Positions 1 through 6,694 of a DNA stretch of 20,091 bases are shown in pieces. Source of the DNA: Psychrobacter sp. UBA5136. GTDB taxonomy: Bacteria > Pseudomonadota > Gammaproteobacteria > Pseudomonadales > Moraxellaceae. The stretch lies in contig NZ_DHYG01000030.1 in the NCBI RefSeq assembly GCF_002414005.1, positions 7,900 through 27,990 of the forward strand, given 5' to 3'. Under the pieces are notes generated by a model. That model was not told the DNA's origin. It did not search any database and was given only the letters and a program-made list of their open reading frames with translations. Position 1 is the stretch's first letter, and each line of letters starts with the position of its first letter. The position numbers were made by a program, and so were the translations under genes.

Positions 1-181
1 TTGCTTGCTGTGCCTACGCAGACAGAGGCTACGGAAAATTTATACCAGTAGCACTATGTTTATTTTATAGTGAGTTCACTCTAGTGTTTAACAAGGTGTT
101 TAGCTGTTAAGCGGCACGCAAAGTAACGCCCCTCATAAAAAGTAGATAAATAAATAAACGGTTTTTAACTAACCATTTGAA
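1..181. other. non-coding left flank downstream of moaD
   Basis: No open reading frame of convincing length and no moaE start is seen here, although moaE commonly follows moaD directly. The minus strand past the moaD stop is AT-rich, and I see no strong GC hairpin with a T-run, so a moaD terminator cannot be named. The first 40 bases are GC-richer than the rest and contain GCCT and AGGC spaced by 10 bases. They look like the end of a dispersed intergenic repeat of the kind seen in Psychrobacter genomes; that impression is from memory and unverified. Confidence 0.4.
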
Positions 182-466
182 TTAACCACCAGCGACTGGG
201 GTGATAAACACCACACTATCGCCGTCATAAATCTCATCTGTCCATTTCACAAAATAGTCATTTACCGCCACGCGTAGTTCTGACTGCGGACGACTAAAGC
301 GATGCTTTTGGCGCAGCTGCTCATATAGCTCAGTTAATGAGGTCGACTGTGGCACCGTAACTTTTTCTTTATGACAATTGGCTTCATCAGCTAAGCTGGC
401 AAAGTATAAAACGTTGATATCCATCGTCGCATTTGTCTCTGTATTGCTTTTTACTAAGGTGCTCAT
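182..466 (-). CDS. moaD: MoaD, molybdopterin synthase small subunit (sulfur carrier)
   Basis: This is a ubiquitin-like sulfur carrier of 94 residues. Its C-terminal Gly-Gly (VAGG) is adenylated and thiocarboxylated, then delivers sulfur to precursor Z (cPMP) on MoaE to form molybdopterin. The conserved MoaD pattern starts near residue 15 (MDINVLYFASLADE) and ends in a VFITPVAGG-like tail. The family is usually about 80 residues, so the first 14 are an N-terminal extension. I kept the first ATG because AAGGAAG lies 7 bases before it, while the internal ATG at 424 has no close ribosome binding site. It is the last gene of the moaA-moaB-mobA-moaC-moaD block, 81 bases after moaC. Its partner MoaE is not encoded in the window. 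Confidence 0.9.
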   Translation of the reverse strand: MSTLVKSNTETNATMDINVLYFASLADEANCHKEKVTVPQSTSLTELYEQLRQKHRFSRPQSELRVAVNDYFVKWTDEIYDGDSVVFITPVAGG

Positions 467-547
467 GGCAATCTTCCTTATTTTTTAAACTGCTTATTCA
501 CTGTTTAACTGTATGTTTTTCAAAAGTTTATGATTTTTAAAGCACTT

Positions 548-1069
548 TTACGCATGCTGATAGTCGGATTTACCGCCCGTTTTCTTCATCAGATGAATAT
601 TGTCAATCACAATATCATGCGAGATGGCTTTGGTCATATCATAAATGGTCAAGCAGGCAACGCTAACCGCGGTCAGTGCTTCCATCTCTACCCCAGTTTT
701 ATGGGTGACTTTGACGGTAGCGGTCACGGTAATGCTCTGGTGCGCATCGTCATATGCAAAGCTCAAACCAATCTTATCTAAAGGCAAGGGGTGGCAAAGC
801 GGAATGAGGTCATGGGTGCGTTTAGCCGCCATGATGCCAGCGATATGAGCAGTTTGAGTAATGCTGCCTTTTTTGGTCATACCATCAGCAGCTTTGATTT
901 GCTCATAAATGGGCGCTGGAAAAATTACTTGTCCACTCGCGTGGGCTTCTCTGGTAGTGGGCGTCTTGTCACTCACATCGACCATGGTAATATCACCGTC
1001 GCTGTCTAAATGCGAGAGGCCCGATTGATTGCTTGGTTGATTGTTGGTTTTTGGATTGTCACTATTCAT
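548..1069 (-). CDS. moaC: MoaC, cyclic pyranopterin monophosphate synthase
   Basis: MoaC converts the MoaA product 3',8-cyclo-GTP to cyclic pyranopterin monophosphate, the first stable intermediate of molybdenum cofactor synthesis. The 173-residue protein shows the family hallmarks: MVDVSDK at 29-35, the AAKRTHDLIPLCHP block at 81-94, KTGVEMEALTAVSVA at 124-138, and TIYDMTKA with the presumed catalytic Asp144 and Lys147, matching Asp128 and Lys131 of the E. coli enzyme. It ends in a typical KKTGGKS tail. About 15 extra polar residues precede the conserved core. The ribosome binding site is weak (an AAGAG stretch upstream of the ATG). It lies 77 bases after mobA, so co-transcription is likely. 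Confidence 0.95.
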   Translation of the reverse strand: MNSDNPKTNNQPSNQSGLSHLDSDGDITMVDVSDKTPTTREAHASGQVIFPAPIYEQIKAADGMTKKGSITQTAHIAGIMAAKRTHDLIPLCHPLPLDKIGLSFAYDDAHQSITVTATVKVTHKTGVEMEALTAVSVACLTIYDMTKAISHDIVIDNIHLMKKTGGKSDYQHA

Positions 1070-1146
1070 TCTTTATTTCTCTTAGAAAACGAATTTCTCT
1101 TAAACGGTCGGCTCTTTTCAATAAACGTTTTTTTAAGTCGTTTAGT

Positions 1147-1953
1147 TCATGAGTTGTTTAAAGCTAAACAAGCACGGGCAAAATCTTTAGGTGTATTAAA
1201 ATTGGTTAACTCTTGCCATACTTTGGCAAAAGGGACCGGTTGCACAATTGGCTTAATAAATTTCATCACCTGCCGCTGACCATTGTCGATATAATGCTTT
1301 AACTCAGTCTCAATACTTAAACGATAAACACCTAACAAAGGGTATAAATGACTGTCATCAGTAAGGCAAATGACTGACTTATCTGTGTCTTGCGTAATAT
1401 AAGGCCGCAGTTTTTGCCATAAACCCGTGATAGGGATTAAGCTATCGCAGCTAATAACCAGCAGCCAAGACGATTTAGTATCTGTTATTTTGGTGAGATT
1501 ATTAGTGTTTTCTTGTGGCGTCAATGCTTGCAGTGCTGCTTCAATCGCTACCAACGCGCCGCCTGTTTCAAACGGGTTGTCATCTTTGTTAGAAAGACTT
1601 TGGCCAGATAGCTTTGTGTCAGATAGCTTTTTGCTACAAAGACCGTTAGCAGATAAGTAGTCAGCAATATGAAAAATCGGCGATTGTGATTGTTTAAGCA
1701 AATTTGGATTAATACTAAAACCACGTCCATTATCGGCAATCATAATAGGTAGATTGCTCATCATCGCGGCATTTAATTCAATTGCTTGCCTGACGTGATA
1801 ATCAAGCAGACGTTCTCCTGTTGGCAGGGTAAGCTCAGCTTTTGGCGACCCCATACGTTTGGAGGCGCCGCCTGCCAAAATAACGATTCCTGCTAAGCGC
1901 TTGAACTTATCCACTTCGACTGATTGGACTAAGCCATCTGCAACTGCATGCAT
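1147..1953 (-). CDS. mobA: MobA, molybdenum cofactor guanylyltransferase
   Basis: MobA transfers GMP from GTP to Mo-molybdopterin, making the MGD cofactor that NarG needs. The nucleotide-binding signature LAGGASKRMGSPKAEL lies at residues 27-41. A metal-binding aspartate is likely Asp170 in VISCDSLIP, and the family's late NTPKDFA motif is at 254-260. At 268 residues it is clearly longer than the ~194 of E. coli MobA. Much of the excess is a stretch at about 97-125 made of five-residue units ending mostly in LS (ADYLS, ANGLC, SKKLS, DTKLS, GQSLS), encoded by 15-bp DNA repeats. This lies before the ETGGALVAIEAAL segment that replaces the usual GPLAG region. The start is 3 bases after the moaB stop with only a weak ribosome binding site, suggesting translational coupling. 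The first 20 residues are not conserved, so a later start is possible. Confidence 0.87.
   Translation of the reverse strand: MHAVADGLVQSVEVDKFKRLAGIVILAGGASKRMGSPKAELTLPTGERLLDYHVRQAIELNAAMMSNLPIMIADNGRGFSINPNLLKQSQSPIFHIADYLSANGLCSKKLSDTKLSGQSLSNKDDNPFETGGALVAIEAALQALTPQENTNNLTKITDTKSSWLLVISCDSLIPITGLWQKLRPYITQDTDKSVICLTDDSHLYPLLGVYRLSIETELKHYIDNGQRQVMKFIKPIVQPVPFAKVWQELTNFNTPKDFARACLALNNS
1591..1665. repeat. five degenerate 15-bp tandem units inside mobA
   Basis: Five consecutive 15-bp units can be aligned: 1591-1605, 1606-1620, 1621-1635, 1636-1650 and 1651-1665. The two central units (AGATAGCTTTGTGTC and AGATAGCTTTTTGCT) are the closest pair. The others keep the AGA/ACA start and GC-ending pattern. 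Because 15 is a multiple of three the frame is kept, and the units become pentapeptides in MobA. The outer units are diverged, so the count of five rests partly on the peptide pattern. Confidence 0.6.
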
Positions 1954-1956
1954 GAA

Positions 1957-2487
1957 TTAATCGTGACCTGGGTTGGTACGCATAAAGTGCGGCACAAAAT
2001 TACAAGGACGCGTGCGGCTATCAAGCTGCTCTTGTAAGATACCTTCCCAAGCGGTGCGGCACGCTCCCGATGAACCGGGCAGGCAAAAAATCCCCGTGCC
2101 ATTTGCCATACCAGCAAAGGCGCGCGATTGGATGGTCGACATGCCGATATCGTCTTTTGAGATTAAGCGGAACATCTCGCCAAAGCCATCGACCGATTTA
2201 TCAAATAATACGCCAACCGCTTCTGGCATGCTGTCGCGGATATAAAAGCCAGTACCGCCGGTAGTAATAATAGCGTGCACCTCAGGGTCAGCAATCCAGC
2301 CACTAATCACGGCTCTGATTTTATAAATGTCATCAATAATCAGCTGACGATCAGCCAATTGATGACCTGCTGCGGACAATTGGTCGACCAAATACTGCCC
2401 TGAGGTGTCTTCTGCAAGGGTGCGACTGTCAGAAACCGTTAAAATAGCGATATTAAGCGGGGTAAAAGGGGCTTGCAGCTTACTCAT
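1957..2487 (-). CDS. moaB: MoaB/Mog family molybdopterin adenylyltransferase-type protein
   Basis: The 176-residue protein resembles E. coli MoaB throughout: IAILTVSDSR at 13-22, DTSGQYL at 27-33, the MPT-binding ITTGGTG at 74-80 followed by Asp85 and Glu89, FGEMFR at 102-107, STIQSRAFAGMANGT at 117-131, FCLPGSSGACRTAW at 134-147 and RTRPCNF at 158-164. Family members bind molybdopterin. Mog, and MoaB in many organisms, adenylates it before MoeA inserts molybdate, whereas the role of E. coli MoaB itself is less settled. No separate mog gene is visible here, so this protein may be the adenylyltransferase of the pathway (inference). It sits between moaA (57 bases upstream) and mobA (3 bases downstream). 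Confidence 0.92.
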   Translation of the reverse strand: MSKLQAPFTPLNIAILTVSDSRTLAEDTSGQYLVDQLSAAGHQLADRQLIIDDIYKIRAVISGWIADPEVHAIITTGGTGFYIRDSMPEAVGVLFDKSVDGFGEMFRLISKDDIGMSTIQSRAFAGMANGTGIFCLPGSSGACRTAWEGILQEQLDSRTRPCNFVPHFMRTNPGHD

Positions 2488-2544
2488 GGATGTTCCTTAA
2501 TAAATACGCTTGTGGTAAAAATAAAAGTTTTTATTATTAATAAA

Positions 2545-3645
2545 TTAACCGCCAATCATCGACAAATTATGCATCATGCCGCTGTTTGATTCGTGAAGGT
2601 GATGATGCTCAGGTTTAATCGGCATAAAGCTGTGCAGCGTATTCACAAGCCCTGCCACATCATCTTGCTCGAGATAATGACGAATATCGTAGTTACCTTG
2701 GTCGAATAGACACAGATGCACCTTGCCTTGACTGCTGACGCGCAAGCGATTGCAGCTGTCACAAAAATGGGCAGCATAAGGGGCAATCATGCCGATACGA
2801 CCTTTATAATCAGGGTGGCTATATTCTATCGCTGGACCATCGGTGCTGCCACGCTCGTGGGTTTGCCAGCCGTGCTTGATTAAATAATTGGTAATGATAT
2901 CGGACTGTGCGTGCTGGGCAAAAAACAAATCGCTGTTGTCACTGGTCTGCATAAATTCGATAAAGCGATAGGTAACGGCTCTGTCTTTGACATAGTTGAT
3001 CGCATTCATCAGATTTTCAAAGGCGGTTTCTGCCATCAAAATACTGTTTATTTTTAGCTTAATATCTGTGGTCGCAAGCAAAGTATCCATATCAGCCAAG
3101 AGCTGCGGCAACATATCAAAGCCCGTCATCTTATGAAAAGTCGCGGCGTCAAAGCTATCCATACTAATATTAATTTGATTCAGGCCAGCCGCTTGCCAAG
3201 CTGCTAAATGTTTGCCAAGTTTATAACCATTACTGGTCATAGCAACCGTTTCAATACCTTCGGTATTTTTAACGGTTTTAATAATATCGACCAGATCACG
3301 GCGTATAGAGGGTTCACCGCCCGTAATTCTTACCTTTTTGGTACCGACTTGAGCAAAACCACGTATTAAGGTCGCAATTTCAGTGACGCTAAGCTCACCC
3401 TTAGGCGGTTTACCTTGATAGCCATTTGGCAGGCAATACTCACAGCGAAAATTGCAAAAATCAGTAATCGATAGACGCAAATAGGTAAGACGTCGTGCGA
3501 AACCATCAGTCAATGGTTGAGAGGGCGTAGTCGGGGAATACGACGTGATAGCCGTTTTCGATGATGAGTCACCATCAAAAATAGCGGGTGCAGCGGTAGG
3601 CGAATACAGTTGCGCATTGCCTACGGTGGGGGCAAGATGGTTCAT
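2545..3645 (-). CDS. moaA: MoaA, GTP 3',8-cyclase (radical SAM)
   Basis: MoaA is a radical SAM enzyme that rearranges GTP to 3',8-cyclo-GTP, the committed step of molybdenum cofactor synthesis. The N-terminal [4Fe-4S] cluster ligands are Cys64, Cys68 and Cys71 (CNFRCEYC). The SAM-binding region has RITGGEPSIRRD at 106-117. The second, GTP-binding cluster has Cys295, Cys298 (CDSCNRLRV) and Cys312. The protein ends in the Gly-Gly pair essential in this family (365-366). It is 366 residues against about 329 in E. coli. The first ~45 residues are a polar, low-complexity extension, so the true start could be later, but no better start with a ribosome binding site is evident. It heads the moa block and has its own 253-base upstream spacer with a NarL-type site. 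Confidence 0.95.
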   Translation of the reverse strand: MNHLAPTVGNAQLYSPTAAPAIFDGDSSSKTAITSYSPTTPSQPLTDGFARRLTYLRLSITDFCNFRCEYCLPNGYQGKPPKGELSVTEIATLIRGFAQVGTKKVRITGGEPSIRRDLVDIIKTVKNTEGIETVAMTSNGYKLGKHLAAWQAAGLNQINISMDSFDAATFHKMTGFDMLPQLLADMDTLLATTDIKLKINSILMAETAFENLMNAINYVKDRAVTYRFIEFMQTSDNSDLFFAQHAQSDIITNYLIKHGWQTHERGSTDGPAIEYSHPDYKGRIGMIAPYAAHFCDSCNRLRVSSQGKVHLCLFDQGNYDIRHYLEQDDVAGLVNTLHSFMPIKPEHHHLHESNSGMMHNLSMIGG

Positions 3646-3898
3646 AGATGATTACCATTAATATTAAGTATAGTGTGTACTTTTAGGCGTTGCCTCAGGT
3701 TATGAGTGGGAAGTTTCATTTAGGTATGATTATGACAGCTTATGGGCAAATAACCATTCACCATAAGTGACCCAAAAACTACCACCAAAGTAGTAGTAAC
3801 ACTTGATAGTAGTTCATCAGTTTCTCATGATTAACCGCATAAAGAGTTATTAACTATGTAACCATTAATTCGCTATGCAAGGATTAATAATTGAGTGC
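3646..3898 (-). promoter_or_regulatory. moaA promoter region with NarL-type 7-2-7 site
   Basis: This spacer between the moeA stop and the moaA start carries TACCACC-AA-AGTAGTA at 3780-3795, an inverted pair of heptamers separated by 2 bases. The right heptamer, read as TACTACT on the minus strand, matches the NarL consensus TACYNMT fully; the left misses one base. A further AGTAGTT lies at 3808-3814. The site is about 135-150 bases upstream of the moaA ATG. A possible -10 (TATACT on the minus strand) is at 3667-3672. CTTATGGT (minus strand) occurs at 3760-3767. No canonical TTGAT-N4-ATCAA FNR box is present. The layout fits nitrate-responsive transcription of the cofactor genes, which is inferred. 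Confidence 0.6.
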
Positions 3899-5194
3899 TT
3901 AACTGTATAACCAAGGAAAAGGCTGAACTTGCACTTGCTCGCCAGCGGCTACATTGCCAGAATCCTGCGCCAATACGATAAAGCAATTGGCGTGGCTCAG
4001 CTGCTTGATACGGTGGGATTGTTGTTTGCTAAAGCTTTCAACGTAAAATTCGCCAGACTCCGTTTGCGATAAAATGCCTCTTTGAAAATCCTTACGTCCC
4101 GCTGCTTTTTTGATATCGTTTTTAAGCGTTGCGGTCAAGCTAAGCTGCATAGGTTGCTCTTGAGGCGCAGTGCCTGCCATCTGCCATAACGCTGGAATGA
4201 CAAATTGTAGGCTGCCAACGACGGTCGATAGCGGATTACCGGGCAAACCAAAATACAATACGGGCTTGGCAAGGTTTTGCGTCAGCTCACCAAAGACAAA
4301 CGGTTTGCCAGGTTTCATGGCGACTTTATAATGATTAATCTGCCCAAGCTGCTCAATGACCGTGGTTAAAAAATCATAATCACCAACCGACACGCCAGCG
4401 GTAGAGATAAGCACGTCACACTCTTGCATCGCTTGGGTTACGGCAGCGGTGGTTTTATCTAAATCATCAGCAATGATGCCATAATCGCGAATAGTGACGG
4501 GCAAGCTTGAAAGCAAGGTTTTTAGCGTCGGGGTGTTGGAGTTATAGATTTGCGCGAGGCTGGTCAGCTCATTACCTATGGCAATAAGCTCATCGCCTGT
4601 TGCAAGTATACCAACGGTTAAAGGCTGGTAAACATCGACTTTATCAAAGCCTAAATTTGCTAAAAGACTAATATCACTAGGATTTAAGCGTTTACCTTTT
4701 TGTAATACCGCCTCATCAGCCTCGATTTCTTCGCCTTGCTTACGGATATTGTCGCGAGGGTTAGCAGTTTTGCTAAGGGTAATGGTATAAAGCTTTGATT
4801 TATCTATGCTGTCTTTTATGGTAGCAAAATTGGTATTTTCTTGCATAACGACCGTATCGCAGCTGTCAGGAACGACGGCGCCAGTAAAAATACGCACCCC
4901 TTGTCCTGCGGCAATTACGCCGTTATAAGGACTGCCAGCTTGCGACTCACCGACGATGTCAATCGTACTGTCGGCGCCAAGCGTGCTGCCTTGTGCCAAC
5001 GCATAACCATCCATCGCCGATAGATTTTGTCTAGGAACGGCAAACGGTGAGATGATATCTGTTGCCAAAATATGATTGCGACTGTCTAATAAATCATAGC
5101 TCACGATTGTCCTTTTACCGAGCGGATAGTCGTCATTATTATAATTTTCTATACGCTGCGTTATTTTTGCGGTAAGCCCTTCGACAGTAATCAT
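3899..5194 (-). CDS. moeA: MoeA, molybdopterin molybdenumtransferase
   Basis: MoeA inserts molybdate into adenylated molybdopterin to give the active molybdenum cofactor. The 431-residue length is normal for the family. Visible motifs are LSAMDGYALA at 58-67, the VGILATGDEL block at 194-203, ISTAGVSVGDYDF at 263-275, MKPGKPFVFGE at 293-303 and FGLPGNPLS at 315-323. The first glycine of the usual TGGVSVGD/SGGVSVGE motif is Ala266 here, a mild departure. The ribosome binding site is AGGG a few bases before the ATG. It is separated from moaA by 253 bases with a regulatory site and from the isomerase gene by 158 bases with inverted repeats, so it may be its own transcription unit or a read-through member of the cluster. 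Confidence 0.94.
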   Translation of the reverse strand: MITVEGLTAKITQRIENYNNDDYPLGKRTIVSYDLLDSRNHILATDIISPFAVPRQNLSAMDGYALAQGSTLGADSTIDIVGESQAGSPYNGVIAAGQGVRIFTGAVVPDSCDTVVMQENTNFATIKDSIDKSKLYTITLSKTANPRDNIRKQGEEIEADEAVLQKGKRLNPSDISLLANLGFDKVDVYQPLTVGILATGDELIAIGNELTSLAQIYNSNTPTLKTLLSSLPVTIRDYGIIADDLDKTTAAVTQAMQECDVLISTAGVSVGDYDFLTTVIEQLGQINHYKVAMKPGKPFVFGELTQNLAKPVLYFGLPGNPLSTVVGSLQFVIPALWQMAGTAPQEQPMQLSLTATLKNDIKKAAGRKDFQRGILSQTESGEFYVESFSKQQSHRIKQLSHANCFIVLAQDSGNVAAGEQVQVQPFPWLYS

Positions 5195-5240
5195 AATTCC
5201 CTACTTATTTTATTTATATTAAACTTATACAGCCATCACA

Positions 5241-5312
5241 ATGGTATAACATAAGAAGATACGTTATACCATAAGACTCACTTTATATCATAACAACTGC
5301 TTTATGGTATAA
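5241..5312. repeat. three-armed inverted repeats in the moeA leader
   Basis: Three copies of one motif alternate in orientation: ATGGTATAAC at 5241-5250, GTTATACCATAAG at 5263-5275 and TTATGGTATAA at 5302-5312. The middle arm can pair perfectly with either neighbour: 10 bp with 5241-5250 (12-base loop) or 11 bp with 5302-5312 (27-base loop). The two hairpins exclude each other. They lie 47-118 bases upstream of the moeA ATG, in its transcription direction. Neither hairpin is followed by a T-run on the minus strand, so neither is a classical intrinsic terminator. They could be a dimer-binding operator, a leader switch or a remnant of a mobile palindrome. Confidence 0.6.
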
Positions 5313-5323
5313 AAATTAGCTGA

Positions 5324-5337
5324 TTGATACTAAATAA
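5324..5337. promoter_or_regulatory. possible FNR/ANR box upstream of moeA
   Basis: TTGATACTAAATAA matches the FNR/ANR consensus TTGAT-N4-ATCAA at 8 of 10 positions (left half perfect, right half 3 of 5). It is 130 bases upstream of the moeA ATG and just past the stop of the isomerase gene. It is the best FNR-like match I found in the spacers. In AT-rich DNA such a match can arise by chance. Confidence 0.25.
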
Positions 5338-5352
5338 CTGACAGCAAATGGC

Positions 5353-6405
5353 TTAGCCGCGGAAAATATTTTCTTGTTCAAGCGACATCTCGATGCCTTC
5401 GATATCAGCATCATTTGCTAAAGTAAACAAGTAATCGCACAACGATTGGTGAAACGCTTGTTGGCTGAGCTTATTATGAATCGCAGGGCTGACTTGTTCA
5501 TAAGTCATCTGAATACCAGGCTCTTTAGTTAGCACGTCAACAATGTGAAAACCGTAACGGCTCTCGATAGGGCTTGATGCTAGGCCTGCATCTAGCTTAA
5601 ATAACGTGCCTTCAAGCTCTGGCACCGTTTGGCCTTTATTAATAATACCAAGTTCGCCGCCTTGCTCTTTTGATGGGCAAGCGGAATGCTGGCGCGCCAG
5701 TTGGATAAACTCGGCATCAGGATTGACGTTATTTTTGATTTGGTCGATAAGTGCGTAAGCGGTTTTTTTAAGCTTTAATCGCTCATCGCCATCTTCGGGC
5801 GGACATGCCAACAAAATATGACGTACGCTCATAATGGGGTCGGTTTTAAAGTCAGTGATATTCTGCTTATAATAACGCTCGCAGGTTGCCATATCTGGTA
5901 TCGTTGCTTGCACGTTTTTTTCTATTAAGTTAGAGATGGCTTTTTCTTCATCGTCAAGCCATGCTGTCTCGCCAAGGCTTGGCTCATCTAAAACGGCAAA
6001 GCGAAGCAATTCACGCACCACCAAGGCTTGCGTCGCTAAAAATACCGCGTCTTCTTTATTTGGGGCAGGGTGGTATTGCAGCTCTTGGGCAATCGCGGTT
6101 CTATCTATCATCACGCCATTGACGGTCACCGATGGCAACTCATCACGGCTAGAGGCAATCAGATTTTTATGGTTGCTGCGCTCTTCTGCCATGGCTTTTT
6201 CGATAAACTCTTGGTCAGAATGTGGTTTTTGTAAGTCATTTAAGGTTGGCATAACCCGCAAGATATCATCACCACGACCCGTCGGAGCATGGCTATGACT
6301 ATGATGCTCGTGCTCGTGGCTGCCATGGCTATCATGATTTTCACTGTGCACATGAGCGTGTTGATGGTCCGCATGGTCGGCTGGATTATAAGTACTGACA
6401 GTCAT
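5353..6405 (-). CDS. PpiC-type (parvulin) peptidyl-prolyl cis-trans isomerase with His-rich N-terminus
   Basis: The 350-residue protein has a parvulin rotamase domain at about 190-296: SVRHILLA with His196, the SACPSKEQGGELGI stretch at 241-254, and RYGFHIVDV with His287. No signal peptide or membrane segment is seen, so it should be cytoplasmic, unlike SurA or PpiD. The N-terminus is striking: 13 histidines fall between residues 11 and 39, mixed with Asp, Glu and Ser, a likely metal-binding tail. A mostly helical linker (about 60-185) follows. In Pseudomonas nar loci a PpiC/NifM-like gene likewise lies between narI and moaA, and a role in folding or maturing the nitrate reductase or its cofactor enzymes is inferred from that context. 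The start has GGAG 7 bases upstream. The hmp terminator upstream implies its own promoter. Confidence 0.88.
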   Translation of the reverse strand: MTVSTYNPADHADHQHAHVHSENHDSHGSHEHEHHSHSHAPTGRGDDILRVMPTLNDLQKPHSDQEFIEKAMAEERSNHKNLIASSRDELPSVTVNGVMIDRTAIAQELQYHPAPNKEDAVFLATQALVVRELLRFAVLDEPSLGETAWLDDEEKAISNLIEKNVQATIPDMATCERYYKQNITDFKTDPIMSVRHILLACPPEDGDERLKLKKTAYALIDQIKNNVNPDAEFIQLARQHSACPSKEQGGELGIINKGQTVPELEGTLFKLDAGLASSPIESRYGFHIVDVLTKEPGIQMTYEQVSPAIHNKLSQQAFHQSLCDYLFTLANDADIEGIEMSLEQENIFRG

Positions 6406-6549
6406 GGCATTACTCCACTAAGGGTTTTGGTAATAGAAATTTTAAAATACGATATCACGTTACTGTGAAAAATATGGCTAATAAAAATTCGCTTTAAAAC
6501 AAGCTTTATAAAAACCATAAGACTTAAGACTATTTGTAAAAGTCTAAAC
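6406..6549 (-). promoter_or_regulatory. upstream region of the prolyl isomerase gene
   Basis: Because the hmp terminator (6550-6610) lies just upstream, the isomerase gene should be transcribed from here. The region is AT-rich. It contains CTTATGGT on the minus strand (6514-6521), the same string found upstream of moaA, moeA and hmp. I cannot assign -10/-35 elements with confidence and see no NarL 7-2-7 pair or FNR box. Confidence 0.4.
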
Positions 6550-6610
6550 AAAAAAATAGAGCCACCTTTAAATATTTACTCACTAATGAAGCGTTTAAAG
6601 GTGACTCTAT
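6550..6610 (-). terminator. intrinsic terminator after hmp
   Basis: Arms 6556-6572 and 6594-6610 form a 17-bp stem with a single mismatch in DNA that becomes a G-U wobble in the minus-strand RNA. The loop is 21 bases. On the minus strand the stem is followed directly by a run of seven T (A-run at 6550-6556, interrupted once on the plus strand). It lies 85 bases past the hmp stop codon, in the right orientation to end hmp transcripts. Confidence 0.9.
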
Positions 6611-6694
6611 GGCAATTGCTCACTGACTTTATATTTCTTTAACAAAGTATCGAGCGTATTTTTAGCACTTTCAATACTTTATTAAATGGATCAT

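Noticed and set aside
3803..3820. TTGAT and ATCAG half-sites near the moaA NarL site, taken first for an FNR box.
   Set aside because: The spacer is 8 bases instead of 4, which does not fit FNR/ANR dimer geometry.
5936..6298. A 120-codon plus-strand frame antisense to the prolyl isomerase gene.
   Set aside because: Serine-rich composition and full overlap with a conserved gene indicate a shadow frame; no ribosome binding site or conserved motif is seen.
6408..6424. TACTCCA-CT-AAGGGTT before the isomerase gene, considered as a NarL 7-2-7 pair.
   Set aside because: Both heptamers miss consensus positions, and the stretch contains the ribosome binding site of the gene, which explains the GGAG on the minus strand.
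6522..6546. Small inverted repeat AGACT/AGTCT just past the hmp terminator.
   Set aside because: The stem is only about 5-6 bp of low GC, which is common by chance in AT-rich spacer DNA.
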